From assembly GCA_903859155.1 (NCBI GenBank), contig CAIOLO010000090.1:1-48820 (forward strand): a stretch of 48,820 bases of DNA. Reading direction: 5' to 3'. The position numbers and the translations under genes are program-made. The stretch's first letter is position 1; each line of letters opens with the position of its first letter. The notes under the pieces were generated by a model. That model worked only from the letters and a program-made list of their open reading frames with translations. It did not search any database and was not told where the DNA came from. The DNA is from an uncultured beta proteobacterium (lineage in GTDB: Bacteria > Pseudomonadota > Gammaproteobacteria > Burkholderiales > SG8-39). Positions 26,118 to 33,581 of this stretch are shown in pieces.

Positions 26118-26353
26118 ATGCGGTCCAGGTATCTTTTGATTTTCAAGTCGCGCTTGCCGATTCCATGAGCTTCATACCGGTGTAATTCTACCTCTCGCAG
26201 TGCGCCATTGGCCAAACGAACCGTGGCGATCCCCTTGAGCTTGCGCCAGCGACCGGGACCATACGCCTTGCGCAGATACGGGCGAACCCGGACACCGGGT
26301 CCGCTCGCAATGACCTCCACCCATCGAACCGGGCCGATAACTTCGAATCGCAT
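26114..26353 (-). CDS. Small basic protein of unknown function, first gene of a two-gene unit
   Basis: 79 aa from MRFEVIGPVRWVEVIASGPG to the stop. It is rich in Arg/Lys, with YLRKAYGPGRWRKLKGIATV and ELHRYEAHGIGKRDLKIKRY. I recall similar short proteins only as hypothetical. The open frame upstream to 26575 is the antisense of an HNH fragment, so 26353 is preferred. It is translationally coupled to the next gene. Confidence 0.7.
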   Translation of the reverse strand: MRFEVIGPVRWVEVIASGPGVRVRPYLRKAYGPGRWRKLKGIATVRLANGALREVELHRYEAHGIGKRDLKIKRYLDRM

Positions 26354-26433
26354 GATGTTGCCCTGCACGACTGATTTCGGCTTAACGCTCGGACAGGATT
26401 CAAGGAATACGGCGTCAGCCGCCAGGCAGGTCT

Positions 26434-26571
26434 GCGCTGGACGAGCGCGTGGCGGACAACCAGCCGCTGCTCGCGCTGGCGGGGAGGACGCTGATGCTGC
26501 CCAAGGAGAAGGGGTTGTGGCCGAAGAGGGAGGCGTTGGAGTGGCGCCTGGGACATTTGCTTGGAATCTGA
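26434..26571 (+). pseudogene. HNH fragment 1: C-terminal end
   Basis: Encodes LDERVADNQPLLALAGRTLM through LEWRLGHLLGI and a stop. This is the last ~44 residues of the HNH endonuclease reconstructed from the array (catalytic part at 31875-32070 and 46210-46395). The upstream part is lost; the fragment abuts the promoter side of the small two-gene unit. Confidence 0.85.
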
Positions 26572-26608
26572 CCACGCGCGGCGACGGGGCCCGGTGGCTG
26601 GCCCACTG

Positions 26609-26691
26609 TATAAAAGTTTAACTTTGTGCCACCAAAATGGCCAGCGGGTGTGCATTTGCGGGCATATCAGTTATTGGAAAAAGCAAATAAC
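26609..26691 (+). repeat. Type-A repeat, copy 5 (diverged)
   Basis: TAAAAGTTTAACTTTG start, degenerate first hairpin (…GCGGGCAT), and second hairpin GTTATT…AATAAC. The second stem shows a compensatory change relative to GTTGTT…AACAAC elsewhere. Confidence 0.65.
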
Positions 26692-26926
26692 TACCTGAGC
26701 GGAACACCCCCTGCTATTCCTCGCATCTGGGTCCGGTGCTCAATGACGTGAAGCGCCTTAACGTTAAGGGGCTCGATGCCTTCAACCGTTTGCTTGCGTG
26801 TTATGCCGGCGGACGTCACATCAGATCAGCCGTTCGATTTGGGTTTCGCAGGAGAGTGCAGGGTGAACGATTTTCAGGTCCGCAGCGCGTACACTGCAGA
26901 GTCCCGGAATTTGATACTTGCAACCA

Positions 26927-27533
26927 ATGGCCAAAGTCTTCCCCGACGGCTGGAAAGAACTGACTGCCACCGGCTCCGCTGCGCGTGAACTGCAGACGCT
27001 GGGTCAACTGGCGGCAGGGCTCGACGATACCTACACCGTCTATCACGGCGTGCACTGGACGCGTGTCGAGCGAAACAACTTCGCGATCGTCGGTGAAATC
27101 GATTTCGCCATTGTCGGCCCGACCGGAAAGCTGCTGCTGATCGAACAGAAGGCCGGTCATCTCACGGAAACCCGTGACAAAATGCATCGGCCTGGGTTTC
27201 AAACGATCGCATATCGCGTTGGTGACTTACCGGGGCCGCCAGAACTCGCTGCTCACCCCCTGCGACAGGCTCGGCCCCTACCCGCTTCAAGCGCCAACCG
27301 GCAGATACGACGCGCAGAACAATTCAATCTTCTCCGAGGGTGATCTGCTTGCCGACACGGTACTTCGCTTCAAGGGCCGCGCCGCGCCCTGCGTGGTGTT
27401 CACGGAAATCGACTTCGACGTGCTGGATGACAAGGCGGTCAGGCGGCTGTTTGTCGGCGCAACGCGGGCGACGATGAAGCTCACACTGGTGGTATCCGAG
27501 CCTTCGGCGAAAATATTGCTCGACCGGCTTTAG
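26927..27533 (+). pseudogene. NERD-domain/UvrD-type helicase with a large internal deletion
   Basis: 26927-27160 encodes MAKVFPDGWKELTATGSAAR … YHGVHWTRVERNNFAIVGEI … LLLIEQKAGHL, the N-terminal nuclease-related domain of a NERD/UvrD-like helicase. From about 27190 another frame encodes the helicase C-terminus (HIALVTYRGRQNSLLTPCDR … RFKGRAAPCVVFTEIDF … RRLFVGATRATMKL). The middle, including the Walker A motor, is gone and the two ends are out of frame. Confidence 0.82.
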
Positions 27534-27736
27534 TCTCGGCGCGGAACGACATTAGCAGAGCATCTTCACTTGCACGTCCCGGCAGCTCTATTCAGAGATG
27601 GCTGTCTCATGGGAATCCGCAAGACAACGGACTTCCTGTGCAATAGCTGTTATGGCTACAGGGGGCACGACCTGCGCCTGCGAGCCATCAAGCTTGGCAT
27701 GAGGTTTCGGACCCCGCGCAGAAGCCCCCTCACCCC

Positions 27737-28076
27737 CACGCCATGCCCCCTCTGTCCAGCAGCGCCGCGCGCGCCGTGCCGCGCGCAGGCTGCCCCCGAA
27801 CGCCGCAGCATCGAGGCCCTTGTCCTCGAGCGCGGCGAGCGTCAGGCCCTTCAGCGAATACCATTCCCCGGCATCGAAGCGCACCAGGTCGATCAACTCC
27901 GCGGCATCGCGCGGCGTGCGCACCGATGCCAGCGGGCGCGCGAACGGATTGATCTGCCCCAGCGCCATGTGCTCGTGGATGCGCCGGGCCGACACCCCGT
28001 AGGGGCAGGCCTTGAACCGGACTTCGAGGGCTTCGGTGTCCAGAGTCGTCCTGATGCGGCGCGCCCGGGTCCAGCC
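27737..28076 (-). pseudogene. Remnant of an unidentified protein gene
   Basis: A minus-strand frame encodes RRIRTTLDTEALEVRFKACP, then YGVSARRIHEHMALGQINPF and LIDLVRFDAGEWYSLKGLTL. It has good coding character but no clear start and degrades into low-complexity Arg/Gly sequence. I do not recognise the family. It ends next to the hepT stop. Confidence 0.4.
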
Positions 28077-28079
28077 CGA

Positions 28080-28436
28080 TCAGGGCTTACCGGTTGTCGA
28101 TTCCGCAAGCAGCTTTTCAATTTCCCCGAGCAACGGCATCAATTCCGCCTGTATCGTGTCCCAGACCAACGCGTGGTTCACCAGGTCGTAACCGTGAATA
28201 AGGACGTTCCGAAAGGCAATGATCTTTAGATAGTCGCCGATGCGCGCGGCGGTTGCGGCATCGTGCTGCGCCAGGCGGCGCACCGCCTCACCGACGATTT
28301 CGAAGTTTCGTTCTACCGCTTGGCGAAGCAACCGGTCCCCGGAATAGTCTTGAAGCGTCCGTCCGGCGGTGACTTCACGAATGAAGCTCGCCGCGTCGCG
28401 AATGTCTTCAAGCAGCTTGGGGGATTTGGGCTGCAT
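28080..28436 (-). CDS. hepT: HepT-type HEPN toxin (DUF86)
   Basis: 118 aa, all-helical HEPN ribonuclease. The catalytic motif RNVLIHGY (RX4HXY) is near residues 87-94; in this family the Tyr is the residue that the partner MntA modifies with AMP. It starts inside the upstream mntA gene (29-nt overlap). An RNA-cutting toxin whose activity is blocked by AMPylation. Complete and apparently intact. Confidence 0.9.
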   Translation of the reverse strand: MQPKSPKLLEDIRDAASFIREVTAGRTLQDYSGDRLLRQAVERNFEIVGEAVRRLAQHDAATAARIGDYLKIIAFRNVLIHGYDLVNHALVWDTIQAELMPLLGEIEKLLAESTTGKP

Positions 28437-28734
28437 ACACCGGCTGGCGCGTGCGGTTCACGGAGTCGATGAAAAAAGGGTTCCTCATCGCATCGGCCAT
28501 GACCAGGTCCACCGTCCTGCCGAAAACCGCTTCGAACTCCTCTTTGAGCCCGAAGTAGCGCTTGAACAGGCTCTGGCCGGGCAAATCTTCGAAATCGACG
28601 ACGAAATCGATGTCGCTGCGCGCGGCGTCGAAGGCTCCGGTCGCCGCCGAACCAAATACCTCCAGCCGCCTCACGCCGAACTGCCGGCAGAGGCGGTTGA
28701 TCTGGTCGCGGTTCTTGTCGATTTCGCTGATCAT
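28408..28734 (-). CDS. mntA: MntA-type minimal nucleotidyltransferase antitoxin
   Basis: 108 aa. EVFGSAATGAFDAARSDIDF carries the GS…DxD nucleotidyltransferase motif, with a further acid in FVVDFED. It partners the HepT gene downstream and overlaps it. In characterised pairs MntA AMPylates HepT to silence it. Complete. Confidence 0.9.
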   Translation of the reverse strand: MISEIDKNRDQINRLCRQFGVRRLEVFGSAATGAFDAARSDIDFVVDFEDLPGQSLFKRYFGLKEEFEAVFGRTVDLVMADAMRNPFFIDSVNRTRQPVYAAQIPQAA

Positions 28735-28774
28735 GTCTGGCTCCGGCTGCCATTATGCCGCCCTGGCGTGGCAT

Positions 28775-29086
28775 TTACGAGCCGGGCGCGGCAGTTGGCC
28801 GATGACAGGCGAAACGGGAGAGATGGTAGTCAGGGACTTCACGAACGCAGCCTTTGCCTACTTCGATCATTTTGCCGGCGCCGGCAAAATGATGGTCGGC
28901 GTTATTTCCTGATTGCTTGCAAGACGTTACAGCGCGCTCGATAGCCTGCTCGAAGCGCCGCCACTGGCTGTAGCCGAGAGTCGGTTGCAGGTCCCGCGCG
29001 CTCCAGTATTCAGCACCGTGCCGGTTGGTTTTCTTCAGTGCCTCGAAGGATCCGGCCCCGAGGGAAGGCAGCGACTTATCACTCAT
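28775..29086 (-). pseudogene. DinD-like protein, 3' truncated
   Basis: MSDKSLPSLGAGSFEALKKT, NRHGAEYWSARDLQPTLGYS, QWRRFEQAIERAVTSCKQSG and YHLSRFAC match the N-terminal ~90 residues of DNA-damage-inducible protein D. After FAC the frame leaves the family and stops. A second damaged copy is at 34230-34510. Confidence 0.85.
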
Positions 29087-29116
29087 CTCGATCCCCTGAT
29101 CGTTGATCACGCCGAC

Positions 29117-29197
29117 CGGGTTCAGCCGCCGGCGATATCTCCTCGGACATAACGCCGTCATTCGATCACAGGTTTGCCGTGTCAGGTGTCGGTCAGC
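29117..29197 (+). repeat. HNH upstream-region repeat, copy 1
   Basis: About 80 nt (TTCAGCCGCCGGCGAT … ACAGGTTTGCCGTGTCAG … GGTCAGCC) that recurs at 38105-38186. Related, more diverged sequence precedes the HNH starts at 40593 and 46174. It is probably the original 5' flank of the HNH gene. Confidence 0.65.
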
Positions 29198-29225
29198 CAA
29201 TCGGCGCCCAAGGACCATCGCCCCC

Positions 29226-29404
29226 ACGCCCACCCTCGACCACTACCTCCGTGCCTTCCGCACCCTGCACGTCAACCGCGCGGGCGGCCGCGCCAGCCCG
29301 CGAGAAGCCGCGCATGCTGCTCGCGGTGCCGGGCATGGCCGAAGCGGGCGACCTCGGGGAGAACAGGATCCGCTTCGACCCGGCGCTGCTGGAGCGCTAC
29401 ATGA
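29226..29404 (+). pseudogene. HNH fragment 2: N-terminal part
   Basis: Homologous to MPTLDHYLRAFRTLHVNR… The start codon is ACG instead of ATG, and a 1-nt frameshift lies in the AGCCCGCGAGAAGCCG region (shared with fragments 8 and 9). Homology stops at the codons for LERYM, directly before the HigBA promoter. Confidence 0.85.
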
Positions 29405-29435
29405 CCTGGGCGTCTGGTGAAACCTCGCCACAACC

Positions 29436-29464
29436 TTGACAACATGTAGCCACAAGGCTACATT
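29436..29464 (+). promoter_or_regulatory. Promoter and operator of the first HigBA-type module
   Basis: TTGACA (29436-29441), 17 nt, TACATT (29459-29464). A palindrome TGTAGCC-4 nt-GGCTACA (29445-29462) covers the spacer and -10, as expected for autorepression. The -10 ends 6 nt before the toxin ATG, so the transcript would be leaderless. Confidence 0.75.
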
Positions 29465-29470
29465 CGGACA

Positions 29471-29767
29471 ATGATCGAAATTCGCAAGACCGATGAATTC
29501 GCTCAATGGCTCGACGGATTGCGCGACATTAAAGCAAGAGCGCGCGTACAGGCCAGGCTTGATCGGATGGCCGAGGGCAACCCTGGCGATGTCAAACCGG
29601 TGGGTGAAGGCGTTTCGGAGCTGCGGATCGACTTCGGACCCGGTTACCGGGTGTATTTCAAATCGCGAGGACGGGTACTGATTATTTTGCTGGCCGGGGG
29701 CGACAAAAGCACTCAGGCCAACGACATCAAAACGGCCTTGCGCCTCGCGCGTAACCTTTTGGAGTAA
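29471..29767 (+). CDS. HigB/RelE-superfamily toxin (phage Gp49-like killer protein type)
   Basis: 98 aa. MIEIRKTDEFAQWLDGLRDI, then GVSELRIDFGPGYRVYFKSR and LLAGGDKSTQANDIKTALRL. This is the compact RelE-like fold of the 'addiction module killer' family. The antitoxin follows 5 nt after the stop. Predicted ribosome-dependent mRNA interferase. Complete. Confidence 0.9.
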   Translation: MIEIRKTDEFAQWLDGLRDIKARARVQARLDRMAEGNPGDVKPVGEGVSELRIDFGPGYRVYFKSRGRVLIILLAGGDKSTQANDIKTALRLARNLLE

Positions 29768-29772
29768 GTTCA

Positions 29773-30072
29773 ATGGCTAAAACAGCAACCACTCGCTACG
29801 AGGTTGCCGAACATCTCAGGACTCCTGAGGAAATGGCCGCATACCTTGAAGCTTGCTTTGAAGAAGCCAATGGCGATGCCGCATTCATCGCGAAGGCCCT
29901 TGGCAATATCGCTCGCGCGAAAGGCATGGCACAAGTGGCACGCGACTCCGGTCTCTCTCGTGAGAGTCTTTACAAAGCACTTTCCGGCGAGCGCAGTCCT
30001 GACTTCGACACGATTCTCAAGGTAGTGGGAGCTTTGGGGCTTACGTTGCATGCTGAAGCCAATCACCGCTAG
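29773..30072 (+). CDS. HigA-like antidote protein
   Basis: 99 aa with a central helix-turn-helix (GMAQVARDSGLSRESLYKAL) and EAYLEACFEEANGD-type N-terminus (AAYLEACFEEANGDAAFIAK). Matches the antidote family that always follows the toxin at 29471. It should bind the palindrome at 29445-29462 and repress the operon. Complete. Confidence 0.9.
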   Translation: MAKTATTRYEVAEHLRTPEEMAAYLEACFEEANGDAAFIAKALGNIARAKGMAQVARDSGLSRESLYKALSGERSPDFDTILKVVGALGLTLHAEANHR

Positions 30073-30078
30073 CCCGAG

Positions 30079-30321
30079 GCCCAACGACCCGGCGCATTCG
30101 GACCGCCTCCAGAGCTGCACCTCCGACGGCCGCTCTAGCCCGTGAAAGTCGAACTTTGTCTTTCCAATATGTCCGGCTGCCATGCCTGTCCCGGCATATA
30201 GGTTGTTTAACGCGACAACCGACAATCTCCTGAACGGCGGCCCTGATCCTGGCGTAAGCTTTCCCGAACGTCGCGCCGCGCTTTTGCCGGCATACCGGGA
30301 AACTTCCGCTCGACGACCACC
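30079..30321 (+). repeat. Type-A repeat, copy 1 (full)
   Basis: About 240 nt joining the HigA stop to the HNH start at 30322. It contains the attC-like GCCCAACGACCCGGCGCA start, the AAAGTCGAACTTT core, hairpin 1 (ATGTCCGG…CCGGCAT), hairpin 2 (GTTGT…ACAAC) and a conserved ~110-nt tail ending in CTCGACGACCACC. Confidence 0.85.
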
Positions 30322-30513
30322 ATGCCTGACGACCTCGCCCGCTACCTGAAGGCCTACCGCACCCTGCACGTCAACCGCGCCGGCGAGCGCGTGGCGGACA
30401 ACCAGCCGCTGCTCGCGCTGGCGGGGAAGACGCTGATGCTGCCGAAGGAGAAGGGGTTGTGGCCGAAGAAGGAAGCGCTGGAGTGGCGGGTTGGGCGGTT
30501 GCTCGGGAACTGA
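30322..30513 (+). CDS. 63-aa mini-HNH (fragment 3): N-terminus fused in frame to C-terminus
   Basis: MPDDLARYLKAYRTLHVNRA-GER is joined directly to VADNQPLLALAGKTLMLPKE and EALEWRVGRLLGN. About 240 internal residues, including the HNH nuclease core, are missing. The junction falls on a short shared sequence (GAGCGCG) present in both parental positions. The frame is open from ATG to stop, but whether it is expressed is unknown; it cannot be a nuclease. Confidence 0.6.
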   Translation: MPDDLARYLKAYRTLHVNRAGERVADNQPLLALAGKTLMLPKEKGLWPKKEALEWRVGRLLGN

Positions 30514-30555
30514 GCGGTGGCGCGGATTCTTTCCCCCTGATGGGCAGCGGCTATT

Positions 30556-30590
30556 GATGACTACCTGAAAATGCCAGCCATTTCACGGCA
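30556..30590 (+). repeat. Short repeat upstream of a HigBA module
   Basis: GATGACTACCTGAAAATGCC … CCATTTCA. A close copy is at 44291-44321 upstream of another HigB gene. The TGAAAATG…CCATTTCA arms are an imperfect palindrome. Confidence 0.55.
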
Positions 30591-30636
30591 GACTTCACGG
30601 ACCAGCACCCTGCACGTCCACAGGGCGGTGAGGGGC

Positions 30637-30665
30637 TTGTCATATTACGCCGCGCGTAATATACT
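30637..30665 (+). promoter_or_regulatory. Promoter and operator of the second HigBA module
   Basis: TTGTCA (30637-30642), 17 nt, TATACT (30660-30665). A perfect palindrome ATATTACGC-3 nt-GCGTAATAT (30642-30662) fills the spacer. The -10 ends 5 nt before the toxin ATG, again predicting a leaderless mRNA. Confidence 0.8.
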
Positions 30666-30670
30666 TCAGC

Positions 30671-30949
30671 ATGATCCAGTCGTTCAAGTGCAAAGATACA
30701 CTGGCGTTGTACCAGGGCAAGAGCCCTCGCCGATTCAGGGCGTTCGCCTCTATCGCCGAACGAAAACTTGCTCAACTGGACGCCGCCCAAACCCTGGCGT
30801 TTCTGCGCGCGCCACCTGGCAACCGTCTTGAAGCCCTGAAGGGCGACCGCAAGGGTCAGCACAGCATTCGCGTCAATGATCAATGGCGAATCTGTTTTGT
30901 CTGGACCGATGTCGGTCCGAGAGACGTTGAGATAGTGGACTACCACTGA
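30671..30949 (+). CDS. higB: HigB-type RelE-superfamily toxin
   Basis: 92 aa. MIQSFKCKDTLALYQGKSPR, AERKLAQLDAAQTLAFLRAP, RLEALKGDRKGQHSIRVNDQ and WRICFVWTD are classical HigB/RelE-like (plasmid maintenance killer) motifs. The antitoxin follows 10 nt downstream. Predicted ribosome-dependent mRNA endonuclease. Complete. Confidence 0.95.
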   Translation: MIQSFKCKDTLALYQGKSPRRFRAFASIAERKLAQLDAAQTLAFLRAPPGNRLEALKGDRKGQHSIRVNDQWRICFVWTDVGPRDVEIVDYH

Positions 30950-30959
30950 AGGAGTGAAT

Positions 30960-31268
30960 ATGGCCCGTCAAGTCAACCGCATGCGTCCCGTGCATCCTGG
31001 TGAGATTCTCCGTGAGGACTTCCTTGTTCCTCTCGGCCTCAGCGTGAATGCCTTGTCTATCGCCTTGGGTGTGCCGGCAACTCGCATTCACGAGATCGTC
31101 AAGGAGCGTCGGGCTGTCACTGCGGATACCGCAGCTCGACTGGCAAAGTACTTTGGGGGAGACGCCGCGTCTTGGCTGGTTCTGCAGGCCAACTACGACT
31201 TGAAGACGCTATCTACCCTACGGGACATCGAGCGCGGAGTACCAGTACGCGAGCTCAGTGAAGCCTGA
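30960..31268 (+). CDS. higA: HigA-type XRE antitoxin
   Basis: 102 aa. RPVHPGEILREDFLVPLGLS, then the HTH NALSIALGVPATRIHEIVKE and RRAVTADTAARLAKYFGGDA are the canonical HigA (VapI-like) pattern. The SD GAAGGAG supports ATG 30960. It represses its own operon through the palindrome at 30642. Complete. Confidence 0.95.
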   Translation: MARQVNRMRPVHPGEILREDFLVPLGLSVNALSIALGVPATRIHEIVKERRAVTADTAARLAKYFGGDAASWLVLQANYDLKTLSTLRDIERGVPVRELSEA

Positions 31269-31380
31269 CCGTGCCATGCATCGGACAGTCACCAGCGGGC
31301 TTCGCCCACCGGTTCCTGCCGCTGACGGCGATCGTCAGGCCTCACGCCGCCCCCGCGGCATCCCCGGCGCACGTCGTCGC

Positions 31381-31826
31381 CCTCGCCCTGGTCCGAGCGG
31401 CGGGTGCCGCTCTCGCGCATGGAAGCCGAGACCTGGCGCATCTTCTTCCCGCGCGCCTTGCTGAAGAGCGCGCGGTCCGCCGAGGCGAACTCATCGGAGT
31501 TGTAGCGCCAGCGGCCGTGCTCCACGCTCGAGACCGGGATGACGATGTTCTTGTGCCCGCCCACCAGGATGGTGATGTTGAGCACCCGGTTCTGGCGCGC
31601 CCCGACCAGCTCCTCGCCATCGAGCAGCAAGACGCCCTCGTCGGCCTGGTTGTCGAAGGCGAGCTCGGGCACGCTGCCGCCGCAGGACACCTCGGTCACC
31701 GAGGCAAGCTTGCGCCGCAGCGCCTCGTCCAGGACCAGGTAATCCGCATCCAGGTGCGCCGGCGCGGTGAGTGGATACACCGTCAGGTTGGAAAGCCGCT
31801 GCGGCGCGGTGATCGACAGCGCCGCC
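31381..31826 (-). pseudogene. ARPP-1-type protein, N-terminal fragment, copy 1
   Basis: LSNLTVYPLTAPAHLDADYL, EVSCGGSVPELAFDNQADEG and LVGARQNRVLNITILV match the ARPP-1 domain family (Toga/ARPP-associated, function unknown). The start is replaced by HNH sequence at the shared CGACAGCGCCGCC (31814-31826). The 3' end stops at the 17-mer CCTCGCCCTGGTCCGAG (31381-31397). About 95 percent identical to copy 2 at 32897. Confidence 0.8.
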
Positions 31827-32244
31827 GGCAAATACGCGCTGCCGGCCGACGCACCCGCGCAAGCCGCGCGCAGCGCCGCCTTGCGCCGCATCGTCAGCGA
31901 GAACTACGACTACCGCTGCGCCGCCTCGGGCTGGCGCATCATCCTGCCCGAGGGCCGCGTCATGGTGCAGGCCGCGCACCTCATCCCCTTCGCCGAAACC
32001 CGCGACGACGACCCGCGCAACGGCATCGCGCTCGCCCCCACCTTCCACTGGGCGCTGGATGCTTGCATCTACACCCGGCCCCGACTATGCGTGGCACGTG
32101 TCCAAGGCGCTGGACGAGCGCGTGGCGGACAACCAGCCGCTGCTCGCGCTGGCGGGCAAGACGCTGATGCTGCCGAAGAAAAAGGGGTTGTGGCCGAAGA
32201 GGGAGGCGCTGGAGTGGCGGGTCGGGCGGTTGCTCGGGAACTGA
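31814..32244 (+). pseudogene. HNH fragment 4: catalytic core and C-terminus
   Basis: AGKYALPADAPAQAARSAAL, then RRIVSENYDYRCAASGWRII, AAHLIPFAETRDDDPRNGIA and APTFHWALDACIYT: the HNH_2-type core with H (AAHLIP), N (RNG) and H (FHW). A frameshift after ACIYT (shared with fragment 13) moves to the frame PGPDYAWHVSKALDERVADN … RVGRLLGN. No N-terminal part. Confidence 0.88.
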
Positions 32245-32289
32245 GCGGTGGCGCGGGTGCGTTCCGCTTTCGAGATAATCACCGCCAAT

Positions 32290-32329
32290 AGCCATACAAT
32301 CGTATGGCTCTATTACCATATTCATGGTA
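32290..32329 (+). promoter_or_regulatory. Double palindromic operator of BrnTA module 1
   Basis: AGCCATAC-AATC-GTATGGCT (32290-32309) and TACCAT-ATTC-ATGGTA (32314-32329), both perfect, share the CCAT…ATGG arms. They lie 11-50 nt before brnT, as expected for BrnA autoregulation. Confidence 0.75.
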
Positions 32330-32339
32330 GCCTTCACTC

Positions 32340-32648
32340 ATGACAAAGGCCCGATTCGAGTGGGATGCGAAAAAGGATCAGGAAAACCAGGATAAGCACG
32401 GCGTTGCGTTCGCCATGGCGCAATTCGCGTTCGCGGACCCAAACCGTGTGATTGCTGAAGATCTTTCGCACAGTTCGCACGAGACGCGGCACTACTGCTT
32501 TGGCCGCGTCGAAGATGGAATCCTGACCGTCAGGTTCGTGTATCGCGGCGGCGTGATCCGTATTTTCGGGGCAGGTTATTGGCGAAAAGGAAAGCAAGTC
32601 TATGAGCGCGAAAATCAAATACACAAACGAGCCCCTCGGAAAGATTGA
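32340..32648 (+). CDS. brnT: BrnT toxin
   Basis: 102 aa. FEWDAKKDQENQDKHGVAFA, then FADPNRVIAEDLSHSSHETR, RVEDGILTVRFVYRGGVIRI and KGKQVYERENQ: the BrnT RelE-like ribonuclease family (WDxxKxxxNxxKHGV motif). It overlaps brnA by 47 nt. Inhibits translation by RNA cleavage when free. Complete. Confidence 0.95.
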   Translation: MTKARFEWDAKKDQENQDKHGVAFAMAQFAFADPNRVIAEDLSHSSHETRHYCFGRVEDGILTVRFVYRGGVIRIFGAGYWRKGKQVYERENQIHKRAPRKD

Positions 32649-32895
32649 AGTTGCTTCCGATTTTCTTCCTCTTCCCGAGGACTTGGTATTTCGGGATGAC
32701 GGAGTCAAGGTGACGCTCGCCCTGAGCAAACGCAGCGTTGACTTCTTCAAGGGGCAGGCGCTCAAGCACAACACTCAGTATCAGCGAATGATCCGGCGGC
32801 TTCTCGACGCCTACGCGGAGCACCACGCCCAAGCTCCAGCTTCGCGCCCAAGCCGGACGCGGCCAAAAGCGCCGCGCCGCCTGGCTGCGCGTTAG
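32602..32895 (+). CDS. brnA: BrnA antitoxin
   Basis: 97 aa. The C-terminal ribbon-helix-helix (DGVKVTLALSKRSVDFFKGQ, then ALKHNTQYQRMIRRLLDAYA) is typical of BrnA. The basic tail (RPSRTRPKAPRRLAAR) may be an extension created when the gene was joined to the ARPP-1 fragment: the stop lies in GTTAGGC right at the 17-mer at 32897. Confidence 0.9.
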   Translation: MSAKIKYTNEPLGKIEVASDFLPLPEDLVFRDDGVKVTLALSKRSVDFFKGQALKHNTQYQRMIRRLLDAYAEHHAQAPASRPSRTRPKAPRRLAAR

Positions 32896-32896
32896 G

Positions 32897-33365
32897 CCTC
32901 GCCCTGGTCCGAGCGGCGGGTGCCGCTCCCGCGCATGGAAGCCGAGACCTGGCGCATCTTCTTCCCGCGCGCCTTGCTGAAGAGCGCCCGGTCCGCCGAA
33001 GCGAATTCATCGGAGTTGTAGCGCCAGCGGCCGTGCTCCACGCACGAGACCGGGATGACGATGTTCTTGTGCCCGCCCACCAGGATGGTGATGTTGAGCA
33101 CCCGGTTCTGGCGCGCCCCGACCAGCTCCTCGCCATCGAGCAGCAGGACACCCTCGTCGGCCCGGTTGTCGAAGGCGAGCTCGGGCACGCTGCCGCCGCA
33201 GGACACCTCGGTCACCGGGGCAAGCTTGCGCCGCAGCGCCTCGTCCAGGACCAGGTAATCCGCATCCAGGTCCGCCGGCGCGGTGAGTGGATACACCGTC
33301 AGGTTGAAAAACCGCCGCGGCGCGGCGATCGACAGCGCCGCCAGGGTGTCGTTGATGAGTTTCAT
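32897..33365 (-). pseudogene. ARPP-1-type protein, N-terminal half, copy 2
   Basis: Starts properly with MKLINDTLAALSIAAPRRFF and keeps NLTVYPLTAPADLDADYLVL … LLDGEELVGARQNRVLNITI … DRALFSKARGKKMRQVSASM. It breaks off at SDQGE, inside the 17-mer (32897-32913). The missing C-terminal half is at 39305-39827 and would join in frame across the 17-mer, giving about 324 aa. The family function is unknown. Confidence 0.85.
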
Positions 33366-33544
33366 GCGGTTCTCCCCGTGTCAGGCACACCCGCGAGGGC
33401 AATGAACCGAGCTTACGTTGCGGCGGGCTCACTGGATGAGCCTGTCAGTTCTTTATCAGCCGGCGGGCGAGGTGCCGTATCGGTGGATGCAGCCGGTTCA
33501 AGGCGGTGGATCCCGCGGCTTCTCTGACAACGGAGATCCTGCGC
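33366..33544. other. Gap with a small relic shared with 45099-45140
   Basis: 33457-33490 (CGGCGGGCGAGGTG-CGTATCGGTGGATG) recurs at 45109-45137, where it is part of a short open frame. Nothing else is recognised. Confidence 0.5.
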
Positions 33545-33574
33545 TTGTATTGTATATGCACATGCATCTACAAT
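33545..33574 (+). promoter_or_regulatory. Promoter and operator of BrnTA module 2
   Basis: TTGTAT (33545-33550), 18 nt, TACAAT (33569-33574). A near-perfect 26-nt palindrome, ATTGTATATGCA-CA-TGCATCTACAAT with one mismatch, covers 33549-33574. Confidence 0.78.
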
Positions 33575-33581
33575 AATCCGC

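Noticed and set aside
28868-28897. 28-nt perfect palindrome (…ATTTTGCCGGC-GCCGGCAAAAT…) in the DinD fragment, also at 34379-34406 with two compensating differences
   Set aside because: It encodes HHFAGAGKM, a sequence expected in this part of DinD proteins. The differences are CAT/CAC (His) and ATC/GTC (Ile/Val), so the palindrome is probably a by-product of coding.
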